From positions 20,481,791 through 20,545,790 of the forward strand of contig OX336344.1 of assembly GCA_946902875.1 (NCBI GenBank): a DNA stretch of 64,000 nt, read 5' to 3'. The notes under the pieces are model-generated. The model ran no database searches, was not told the origin of the DNA, and worked only from the letters and a program-made list of their open reading frames with translations. This stretch comes from Nematopogon swammerdamellus. Lineage: Eukaryota > Arthropoda > Insecta > Lepidoptera > Adelidae. Positions 1 to 12,300 of the stretch are shown piece after piece (position 1 is the first letter of the stretch; each line of letters opens with the position of its first letter). Made by a program: the position numbers and the translations under genes.

Positions 1-76
1 TTTCTAGGCGCGAGGCCCCTCGGGCCGCGAGGCCGTGGGCGGTTGCCCACGTCGCCCACGCCTTGTGCCGCCTCTG

Positions 77-320
77 TAAGGGACCTACTTCTTAACTTAC
101 TAGGTGGTAGGGTTTAACCCGCCCGGGTTGGTACCACCGTACTAAATAAAAGGTCGGTTGAAACGTATATTGAAATAGTTCGCGTTTCCGTCCAGTTCAG
201 TGTAGCCGGCACGGCCGATGGGAAGCACTGACATGGTACCTAGTTCGCCAAGGTGTTATGGACTGACACCACGGATGTAGTATGTGATGTTGCCAACCGT
301 ATCTGTTTCCATAAAAAAAA
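77..320 (+). mobile_element. SINE family S1, 3' part
   Basis: It shares long blocks with 8643-8890, 56085-56390, 41640-41920 (all +) and 8205-8563 (-): GGTGGTAGGGTTTAACCCGC, CGTCCAGTTCAGTGTAGCC and GTTATGGACTGACA. It ends in an A-rich tail about 65 bp upstream of the exon 1 acceptor. The 5' head is missing. Confidence 0.75.
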
Positions 321-402
321 GATTAGCGGCGCCAGCTCGTCTTCACACGTGCTGATTTCACTTACACTGTCTTCTCGTGATTTCAGAAACTACCAGGAGA
401 CA

Positions 403-540
403 ATGAAAGGCAAGGAGTTAACGGACGAGGATCCCGTCAGCGGGGAGCTGATACCTGTTCCAGTACAGGTGTTCCTGTGGCGACAGCTCTCCCCCTTCGT
501 CAGGCCTAAGCTGGGAAAACTACACGAAGCCAGTTGCATG
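403..540 (+). CDS. unc80: unc80 exon 1 (coding part), residues 1-46
   Basis: The exon probably runs 387-540, with AG at 385-386 and donor GTCAGT at 541, ending in phase 0. The ATG at 403 has a good animal context (GACAATGA). The protein contains VFLWRQLSPFVRPKLGKLHE, the N-terminal signature block of UNC80. A SINE ends about 65 bp upstream of the acceptor. Confidence 0.85.
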
Positions 541-3500
541 GTCAGTTGCCAACTGTTATTATAGCATGTGGACAACAGTTGTTGGACCTAGGCCAAGTTA
601 AAGCGTGCACTAACTTAACCCATCTTTTTACGCCTTAAAAGCAGGATAGGCTGATCCGTTTCCTCTCCAAGCCATTTTCCAGGGCATCCAAGTCCTCAAC
701 GATGGTAGTCTGTGCGTCCTGGGTATGGAGGTGTCCATGGGCGTTGGGTTTCGATCGTTCATAGGCGAAACTAGCGTCTCGAAAATTAGGGATGTCGGAG
801 ATTTTTCACGCCGGTCCAACTGCTTACACTCTATAAAGCACAAGTAAGACCGGTGATGGAATATTGCAGTCATCTTTTGAAGGGTTCACCTGAGTGCCTT
901 CTTTCAGCCTTGGATTCTATTCAGCGACGAGCCATTCGCTTCATTGGTGACTCAGTACTCACAAAAGACCTTCAACCTCTAAAGCACAGACGTATCGTTG
1001 GGTCATTGAGCCTGTTTTATCGGTACTTCTATGCCGGCTGCTCTGACGAACTTGCTTCTCTTATCCCTCCTCCTCCTGTTCGCCTTCGCCAAACCCGTCA
1101 TACTCTCGCGGAACACCACTTTGTAGTTTAAATTATGTATACTATAGATATGTATCAGCCACTCTCACCATCCCTTCTCATTACTTTACTTCCCACTCTG
1201 ACACATTCACCGCGTGAATGCAGCACGTTTATGGAACATGCTTCACCTCGCAATCAGTTCTTCTTCGTAAGTGCAACTATAGCAATTTCTGGAGTCCTCA
1301 AAATTACTTCCTATAAGTAAATGCTCTGGGGCTACATGCTCATGTGGGGTCGATACTTAAAAATAATAGCCCCACTGCATCTCTCCCCGCGCATGTCGTG
1401 AAAGGCGACTAAGGGGTAGGCGGACACGATGCCGTGCTAAAGGGCGACAGGATAGCCCCCTCACACGTTGACACGGCCCTTCCACCGAGACATGCAGCAC
1501 AGTTAGGTATTCGTGCCTTACTTGCCGCTTGATATAGTTATCTTTTCCGAATTCTTTGCTAAACGTGGTGGTCGGTGTTGTGCTGTAATTTACAAGAGTA
1601 CTTGCAGCACAACACCAACTACTCTGCTCACCCCGATAGTCGGGATATAGCGTGTGGTAAGTATGTATGTAAATGCTCTGGAGCCTATTCGTGTCTTTTA
1701 GATAGATAGAAAATTCTTTATTGCTCCAGTAAACATTAAACAGTAACAAATACATTGGAAAAGTTTACATAAGGTGCAAAGGCGGACTTATCCCTTACAG
1801 AGATTTCTTACACTCAACCTTTGGATGTTTGAGATTCGATAATATAGTGGAATGTAAGTAGGTAGTAGCAAAAGAGTTGCGTGACAATTGAAGATAAAAA
1901 TAATAATAAGAATACTTACATATGCTAGTAAAATATAAGCCTTATAGCCTTATATTTTTTATTATTTGAATATACATATATGTATAGTTACTTATTTACT
2001 AATGTTTTTAAGTTTGTTCTGATATTAATTATACTCATTTTTTTCGTTTACGGATTAACAGTGGTTATTGAAGACTTACATAAGCCGACGTTTCGCCCGC
2101 TACGTCACGGGCTTCTTCAGAAACTGCGGGAGTTCCTGGAACCGGCGTCTGGTGTCCGTTGTCCAGTTTGACGTCTGGTACAACGGACACCAGACGTCGG
2201 CCCCGGGAACTCCCGCAGTTCCCGAAGAAGCCCGTGACGTAGCGGGCGAAACGTCGACATATGTAAGTCTTCAATAACCACTGTTAATCAGTAAACTTAA
2301 AAATGAGTATAATTACTTATTTGTTTGTATTTATGCTTTTATTATTTGTTGAAATTGTATGTCTACATAGTACCTACCTACACCTTATTTTGTTCTCTAC
2401 CACACCACACTCTTTCATGGTATCCCAAAGCTTGGCTGGATGAGAACGGCTATGGCGTTAAACTATACTTTTTGCAACAAATGTTTATGAGCAATAAACA
2501 TATTTTGATTTCATTCATGTCTATGTGATGTATGAACAGCTGTTTGTAAAAATTCCAGTGTAAATTATTGCAGTCTGTTGCTAACGCCAAGAGCTACCTA
2601 CAAATTGAAAATATGTTTTAGGTACCTACCCACCATCGAAAACGTGGAGCAAGTTTGAATAACCTTTAATCGGCCTCTTTCTGTACGAAGGGCTTACACT
2701 AAATTTGACACGCGACAGACCCAGTTGGTTATATGTCTTTAAAAAAACCGGCCAAGTGCGAGTCGAACTCACGCACCGAGGGTTCCGTATCGCCATGTCA
2801 TGGTCAGCGCCACTCACGACATCTATGGCGTGTTTATGAAATGCTTCATATTAGTTAAAATTCATGATTAGTTATAATGCTTCATAATCTTTTCGGTAAT
2901 GGCCCGCGCGCATACACTTTTTATTTTCTTCAATGGGAACCCCCGTGAATGTTTTACTTTTTCTTATTTTTATTATTTGTTATTATATCGGACATAATAT
3001 AATAAATAACACATGTTCTGTGAAAATTTCAACGGGCTACCTATTACGGTTCAAGAGATACAGCCCTCGGACAGACGGACAGACGGACTGACGGACAGAC
3101 AGACATACAGACAGACGGCGTAGGCTTAGTAATAGGGTCCCGTACCGGATACGGAACCCTAATTATCTTCCTTCTGTGCAAAATTAAATAAGTACTTACC
3201 TACTTCCTCAAAGCTTCGGACACATAACGCACACACGGCACCCTTATACATCCTATATTCACTCACACACACACGCACGCACCCTAGCACGCACGCACGC
3301 ACCCTCACACCCTCCCTCACACACACACATGCACAGTAAGATTTTTATTCAAAATCTATTTAAGTTGTAAGTCTATCAATGCACATGTGCTCTTTAAATG
3401 GCTAGGCAGCACCAACCACAGAGCATGAAATGCGCGCGCCCGCCCCTACTAGAGGCGCCGTGAGCGCGATTTCTCTACAACAACGCCGTTGAAACCTGTG

Positions 3501-6500
3501 GGCGTGGCCCATGACTTACATATGTGTGTTGTGCGTGTGCATTTGTTTTGTGTGTGTGCCTAACTTGCTCCTCTTTGTGTGTAGTGTCGATACTAGCACA
3601 CACACACACATACGAAGCGCTAGCAGCTCAGCGTACGGTTATTTAGTTTCAAATATCATCGCTTAGGGCGCCTCTAGTAGGGGGCGCGGGCGGTAGGTAT
3701 TTGATGCTCTGTGGCACCAACGCACGAACTATACTGTGTAAATATAATATCTATGTTATATATTAGAATTATATCTAGGTATATGTTTACGTCCATTTAT
3801 TTTACATTTTCCATGCTTTACACTTTACTTTCCACTTTATTGTCCACCCCAAAGGTTAGCGTGTAAAGAATGCTGCATTCCATTAACCTCGCCTTGTGTG
3901 TTCTATGTTTTGCGGTGTACAAATAAAGTATATTTTATTTGATTCGAAATGTTCAATGTGCTGTTTTTCAGTTGGAAGAAAAACACCCATTCATTAGTAT
4001 TTATTTTAACATTTTCGAATAGCTATCTATCTACTTATGCGCTCGATTTCTTATTGACTGTTTTTCTCGACTCATTTCAGTAAAAAATATTTATACAGTT
4101 GCTTTCTGAATTTTACAATGCATTTCTGAACAAATACATACTATTAAAAAAACATACGTACACCTACACATTCACAATTTTTTTATAACCTTCATAATAA
4201 GTATGTAAGTCTCTTGCCCCTTACAGTAGTTGACTGGATTTTACAACTGGATACTTCGCTTACAAAAGTGTTTGCCACTGACATCATTATTTCTAAAAAT
4301 GTATCATGAATTAAATACTTTTTTACACTAATATTTGGTTATTGTTTTTTATTATTTATATTATTTAATAATTCGAAAAATTCAAACGCATAACAACGCC
4401 ATCTATCATTCATTATTTGACATATTAAATAGATATATACACAATTTTATCTGAAGACGACTTTGTCGAAATATTATAAAAAATATGTATTTTTTATTAA
4501 AAATGTATCACAAATACAACATTTCTTTTCCATCTCATGTAATAATATTTACGTACCTAATGTGCTTGTTTCTGTAAAATTGCTTTAAAGCAATAAAGTA
4601 TGCAATGTAAAATAAAATAAAATGAAAATACACTTTTGTAAGCGATAATATCGGCGAAGATTATGACAAGTAGGAAAACTGAAATTTTTTCAAATAGGTA
4701 TTAATTTTAAATATCAATATCTAAGCCAATTTATGGTATGTACGCTTGTTGTGTGTAATATGTAATTGTCTCTTTAATTGTCTGTAATTGTCTCACTCTG
4801 TGTCGTCAGGCTGTGTACATACTGTGTCGCTAATGTGTCTTGTGTTTGTCCGATATTCACAGTTCTGTCAGAATGCACCGGGACACCATGTAAGTACTCA
4901 TTACATGCATTACTCATCATTATATTACGTGAATAATATTTATTAGCTTCCTTTATTTCACATATTTAAAATTTTATATTAATTTTACATATATTACACA
5001 AAAAAGTAATAAAAATACACAAAATTAATACAAAAATTTAAAACGGTAATTCTTTATTCTTTATTCATCATTCGTATGGTAGTACACTACGCTTGAATTT
5101 GTCCTGTTTAGTTTTTACAATCCGTTAGTCCAATTTTAATACCTCCGGCGCGGCGCGGCGGCGGGAAGCAAGCCTCCAAGCGCGCCGGCGGGTGCAGGCC
5201 GTGGCTACGGAGCTCTCCGAGACGACGACGCGAGACAAGCTTCGAGCGATGGGCGGTGGTACTAAACACGTAGGCCACCACCACCCCCATCCCGGAGAGC
5301 TCCGTATCCGCCGGACTGCACGGCGAACGTCGCCGCGCAGCTGTTTTAAAAATCTTATTAGCTTATTATTACTCTCATAATTTTTCCATTATAGCTACGG
5401 ATTATGGATATTATGCCATACAATTTCTTCAAATCAACCTTGCACACAACTAAGCGTTGTCAGAGTTTTCTCATGCTGTTTTCCTTCACCGGAGCAATTA
5501 ATATATAAAAATATTATTGTACAGGTTTCTCGTCAATATCTAAGTAGATGAAGTCAGAAAACCTATATACACGGTGTTGCAGTTGACCCCGTAATATTTT
5601 TAACTGACATAAGGGGGGACATAACTGACATAACTGACATAATTCTATATGTGAAACTAAACAACTTCGGAGGCGAAAATTTTTTTTTTAACAAAAAAAA
5701 AATATTTTTTCCATTCAAATTTTAAATAGGTACCTATTCCCAAAAGGTATGGAGAAAAAAAAAATTTTTTCTTCAAATTAAAAAGCCGTAGAACAAAAGT
5801 TGTTCTATTTCACGTACAAAATCACCCACTTTCGGGTTTTACGGTTGGGGTTGCAACACCGTGTATATTTATTTGCTTGGTTTCTTACCTGCCACTAGGT
5901 AGTGACGACCTAAGAATACCAACGGGAAAAGTGTCGTCTGGAGAACCCTTAGATATAATGGTTCCGCATATGGCGAACATTTTAAAAAGTCCCACAAACT
6001 CCTGATTTTTCAAAATACAGAATGTTTCAGGATAGGGTTTCCTAACTTCAGGGTTCCAAAGGGTTTCACATTTAAAGAGGAAAAGCTCTGGAACTGTTTT
6101 CCAGATTCCGTCATTTTATATTAGTTTTTAGTGCAAATCGTTTCATCAAGATTTGGTGGACGGTTAACGTCCGCCTTTATTAAATAAAAATAAAATGACT
6201 AACTTCCATGCTTAAATAGTAGAATTTAACTGCGTGAAGGTAAATTCGAAACACTTAAATTTGAATGACATCAAAAAAGAAAGGGGACTGGACTAGGTCA
6301 TTGCACTCCCTAGACCTAGACAAATCTCTCCGTACTCACTGTCCATCGAGTTTTTGTTAAAATTTTAAAATTTTGCATGAAAATAAAATGTACGGAATTT
6401 TGATTTGAGTTTTTTTTTATTATTATTTTACAGCTACTTGCGATCGGTCTTTCGACCATAAGCAGGTTTTTTCAGCGTCATTTTGGCTTGTAGGTGTTGT

Positions 6501-9268
6501 GATCCAGTGATCAGCCACCTTCGGTGTTACTGGTCCCGTTTATATAATTCCAGGACATCGTGCCTCCTCAGTCTAGTTACATTATTTTGGTTATGTATGA
6601 GCTGCACTGCTAGCGGGTTTACATGGTTTTCCAACCTGAAGTGGTATCGAGCGCTACGCTCATTTATTTCTTCCATTACAGTGGGGACTTCTAGGTATTT
6701 GTGTATTTCCTCTGTTTTTGTGAACCAAGGCGCGTGGCAAATTTTTCTGAGTATGACATTCTGGTACCTTTTTAGTATTTCTATATTGGAGTTACTGGCG
6801 GTACCCCACAATTCTATTCCGTAAGTCCATACTGGCTTCAGAACAGCTTTATATAGTAGTTTATTTTCAAGGCTTAGCCTGGAGTTTGAGTTCAGAAGCC
6901 AGTCGAAACCACGGGTTCTAAGGTTAAGTTCGTTTCTCTTTTGTTGAATATGGTGCTTCCATGTCTGCTTTCTGTCAAGGTGCATTCCTAGGTATTTTAC
7001 TGTCTCCACATGTGGTAGGGTTTCATTACCGAGCTTCACCTCTGGGCAGTTTCCTTGGCGTAGAGTGAATGTTATGTGTAGAGACTTCGCAGCGCTAGCT
7101 TTTATCTTCCATTTGTTTAACCATTTATATATATTATCGAGATGTAGTTGTAGCTGCTTTGATGCATCCACTGCGTCTAAACTGCTACTCAGAGCTGCTG
7201 TGTCGTCAGCGTATGTGGCTGTCAATACTTTTTCTGTATCTGGTGTATCTGCTGTATACAAACTGTACAAAACAGGACCAAGCACTGAGCCTTGAGGAAC
7301 GCCTTTATTTCATAAAACCTTGAAAAGCTTCCGTTTTGTTTTACTCTGAATATTCGATCTTCAAGGTAAGACTTCATTATAGCGCATAAAAGTTGCGATG
7401 TATAGTCTGTTTAAGTTTGAATAATATACCATTGTGCCATACTTTGTCGAAGGCTTGTTGAACGTCCAGAAAAACAGCAGAGCAGAATTCCTTTTTCTCT
7501 AGCGATTAGCGGATTTTGTGACATACTCTGTGCAGTTGTTCGATTCTGGAATGGTTTGTTCTGAAACCAAACTGGTTATCTGGAAGGAGTTTCTTTTCTA
7601 TGATAAGAGGCTGCAATCTTCGATTGAGGACTTTTTCAAATATCTTGGACATTATTGGTAGAAGGCTTATTGGTACTTTTTTGTCTAATAATGAGTACTT
7701 TCTATTCCTGAAGTTTCTCAAGCCTATCCTGAAACACCCTGTATATAAGGTGTTTAAAATACTAACTGCAAATATTTTAGGAGGACACAGTAATCCATCA
7801 TAGCAAACACGTCAAGCAAAAAATATATATATATTTATAGCATTCGTTTTCGAGAAATTTAACAGAGTATGTCTATGTTCTAACGATGAAAACGTACCAC
7901 TAGGTACCTGAACAGCTGATTATTTGAGGTCAGAGTCGCGCGCCGCGCGGGCGGCACGGCACCCCGTGCACTAAAGAGAGTCTTCTTTTAACTTTCAAAT
8001 AACCATTTAACAAAGCTGTAAATATAAGGCATCTTTAATTTTCGCGCGTTATTTAAAATTCCTCTGTCTTTCTTTGTACAAAAAAAAAAAGATAGATCTA
8101 CACTTTTTATTTGGATTAATGTGGAATACCTGGGAATAGCTATATTATTTATTAGATATTAATGATTTAATTTTTTCCCTATGCTGCATTAGGAGCTAAA
8201 GGAAGCCTGCAAGGTAAGGACTTGGTTGGCTACATCACCTGCAACATCCGTGATGTCAGCCTATAACACCGGGTGAACTAGGTGAGCTAGGTAGCTCAGT
8301 GCTTCCCATCATTTCATGTCGGCTACACTGAACTGGACGGAAAATACGAACTATTTACATAGCCGTTTCGACCGACAACGTTTTATTCAGTGCGGTGGTA
8401 CCGACCCAAGAAGGGAAGGAACCTACAGTTTTACGTGGAATCGGAACAACGGTCAGCCTCCAACGGTCGAGCGGTCACCCATCCAAGTACCTACCTACTG
8501 ACCGCGCTCAGGCTTGCTTAACAACAGTCGACCGACCGTACCACTGAGCTACCGAGGCTGACAAATCTAATACTAAAAATTTTGTTTATTTTTAATATTT
8601 TTATCCAATAATTATCCAAGGCGACTAAGGGATAAGGGATATGACTCCCTTCTTATATTACTAGGTGGTAGGGTTTAACCCGCCCGGGTTGGTACCACCG
8701 CACTGAATGAAAGGTCGGTCGAAACGGCTATTCAAATTGTTTCTGTTTTCCGTCCAGTTCAGTGTAGCCGGCATGACCGAAGGGGAGTACTGACGTGGCA
8801 CCAAGTTCAACCGGTGTTATGGGCTGGCATCACAGATGTTGTAGATGATGTAGCCAACCGCGTCAGTTACCATAAAATTTTTTTTTATTATAATCCGTTA
8901 CGGTTATATTATTGTATTTTCAATGTTCACAGTCGTACGAAAAGGTTCTGGTGCAGAACATCCGATTCGGTTTGTCGCCGAGCCTGTGCGACGCGATCGA
9001 GGCCATTCCAAGATGGCGGCTCATACAGTCAGCTCTTCCGCACGTCATGCACTCCCTCGCTTCCTTGCTGCACAACAGGTTAGAATCATCCTTTTTCGAT
9101 GTCAAGTTTAGTAAAAAGTTAGTCAGTGTGTGTCTGCGTTCACGCCTCTCCCGTTCTTATCCAATCCTCACGGCCTTCGGCGCTGCAGAACAACTGCTTG
9201 CGTCAATTCAATATTGCGTCTGTTTCAATAAAAAAAAAATCGTATGTAAGCAAGAAAGATAGAGAGAA

Positions 9269-9328
<60 letters not shown>

Positions 9329-12300
9329 CTCGCTCGCTTCCTTGCTGCACAACAGGTTATAAGTAATGGCTCATCCTTTTTCGATGTCAAGTTTAGTAAA
9401 AAGTCTCTCAGTGCGTTCACTGCTGCACGTACGCTTGTCGCATACTTATCCAATCTTCTCGGCCTTCAGAGCTGCGAAACAACTGCTTGTGTTCGATGTA
9501 CCATGTTTTATGCTGGCGGAGTCGATGGCTGGTGCCAAATTCGTTGTAGATTTATTAGTGTAGTGCGAGAGCGCTGCGGTCTAAAAGAAGATATATTGAC
9601 AAGGATTGAGAAAGGAATGCTTCGGTGGTTCGGTCATGTTGGAAGAATGGATGATAGGAGACTAACCAAAGAAATTTATGGAGCGAATGAATGTGAGTGG
9701 AAGAGTCGGGAAGCGTCGCCCTAGACGCACGTACCTGGATCAGATCAGGCATGTTCTCAAAAAGGGTAAAGTGCGTAGTATCGGTAACCGACGAGCATAT
9801 ATGAAGAACATTATGAGAGTGTAAGAGGCGGCAGAGATGTGTCAGGATCGTGACACGTGGAGATCCGTTGTAGGTATCTGCCAACCCCACTGAGAAAGAG
9901 GCGTGATGCTATGTACGGATGTATTATTAGAATTGTATTATATGACGTTAGACACCTTATGGGTTACATTTTAGGTGGTACTTATTTGGATCTCACCGAA
10001 ACGTTGTTCTGTATCATATGGAGCTGGACCATTTTCGACCTATAAATGTATTTTTGGAAATGTCAAAATATGCCAAATTTTCAGCACTTTTGTATGAACA
10101 AAGTGAAAAATTTTCGGAACAAAAGTGTCGTGTATCAGCTGTGTAACGCAAGTCAAATGTTGAATTTTGTACCCCAGGGTAAAAGACAACATGGTGTCTC
10201 TTGGCACTGTGGAAACGAAACTTCTGTATACGCTGCACTGGATCATCCTGGACGCATCGGACGAGTGCGCAGACGCAGATTACGAGAAAGGAATCATGTA
10301 CAGCGACCCTTTCCATTATCTCTTCTCTGTCAGCAGCATGACGGTATGGGCACCATCTTAACATTAATTCTAAAAATCTGAATGTTTTAAATTATTTAGA
10401 ATATCTTAAATGTTTATACAATATTGAGTGGCAATGATTCTAAAATTCTGAATGTCTAATTTTACAATGTCTGAATGTACAGTGTCTAAATGTGGCATAT
10501 TTAGAATTGAGAATGTCTAAAATGTTTTATGTATACTATATTGAGAGGCAATGAGTCTAAAATTCTGAATGTCTAAAATTTGTATGTCTAATATTTTAAA
10601 GATGTTTAAAATATTGAATAATAATTATGTGTTATCAAATTATCAATGTGTAATATTCAGAATTCACAATTAGACTACATAAATTCACTTCTACAGCTGT
10701 TCGTGTACCTCTTCGCGCCAATATCCCACCACCTGAAGGAATCGGACTTCCAGAACTACCGCCTCGAGAACGGCTTGAAGATGTGGCAGGCGCTGTGGGA
10801 GTTCCGACACCCCGAGGCACCGTGCTTCACCACACATGTGAAGCCAAAACCTAAGCCGTTTGGAGGAAGGTCATCCAAGATGCCTCAAGCGGTGGATATC
10901 TTTTTAGGCCGTAAGTCTTTGCTGAACTTTTAAAGAGTGGATTTTTTCAGTTTTTGAATGTTTTTCAAGGCTTTAGACATAGTCCATCAAGGAGAATACC
11001 TACGGGAGACGCAACGCTACTGCGTTTGTATCGGAGCACGGCTAGCCAAAAATCCCTACTACTACGAAAATCGAAATCGCAATTTAATCTTTTATGACGT
11101 GACTTGTCTATCTCCGTTACCCATATCGCGCCCCGCGATATGGAGAGAGACAGAGCGAGCAAGGCGAGCGACAGGTTTGTTATCGCTGGCTTGGCTCGGG
11201 TATCTGGTAGTAAGAGCCGACCGTCCGACCAATCGGAAGCCTTGCTTGACGGCAACTTGACGGGATCACTACGAATGCCAGTCTGACGGACAATGATGGT
11301 GCGGTATATTTGTGAATTTTGAAATTGTTATTTGTAATATTATTTCAAATAGTTTTTACTGAACGAATATTATTGTTTGAATCCAAAAAAAATATTGAAA
11401 AATTAAACAAGACTGTTGTTTTAATATTTTTGAAAAGTTGTACTAATAATCAGTGATAGGAATAAGTAGGGCTTATTCACCTAAATTTCGAGGAACAGAG
11501 TAAAAGATTGGAGACTTCCTTAAGACAATATTTTTTTCCGGTTTAATAATATTCATGGTGTTTTAATTTCGCGATTTGAAAAAAGTGGCCACCATTTTGA
11601 ACTTTTTAGTTACTGGACCGATTGCTTTCAAAATCGATATCTGGGTGTCTGTGTGGGCTCTGAATACGAATCTGTAGTAAATATTTTAAGAAGTGGCCGC
11701 CATTTTTAACTTTTTAGTTACTGGACAGATTTCTTTCAAAATCGATATATGGGCGTCTGTGTGGACTCTGGATACGAATCTATAGTCAAAATTTAAAAAA
11801 AGTAGCCGCCATTTTGAACTTTTTAGTTACTGGACCGATTGCTTTCAAAATCGATATCTAGGCGTCTGTGTGGACTCAGAATACGAATCTGTAGTCAAAA
11901 TAAAAAAGAAGTGGCCGCCATTTTGAACTTTTTAGTTACTGGACCGATTTCTTTCAAAATCGATATCTGGGTGTCTATGTAGGCTCTGAATACGAATCCG
12001 TTGTCAAAATTTAAAAAGTGACCGCCATTTTGAACATTTTAGTTACTGGACCGATTGCTTTCAAAATCGATATCTGGGTATATGTGTGGGCTCTGAATAC
12101 GAATCTGTAGTAAACATTTAAAAAACGTGGCCGCCATTTTGAACTTTTTAGTTACTGGACCGATTGCTTTCAAAATCGATATCTGGGTGTCTGTGTGGGC
12201 TCTGAATACGAATCCGTTGTCAAAATTTAAAAAAAGTGGCCGCCATTTTGAACTTTTTAGTTACTGGACCGATTGCTTTCAAAATCGATATCTGGTTGTA

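Noticed and set aside
2065..2277. Near-identical 69-aa ORFs on opposite strands
   Set aside because: A consequence of the perfect palindrome of the MITE, not a gene.
6527..7285. 252-aa minus-strand ORF as a host gene
   Set aside because: It contains YADDTA and other reverse transcriptase motifs of a truncated Jockey-type element.
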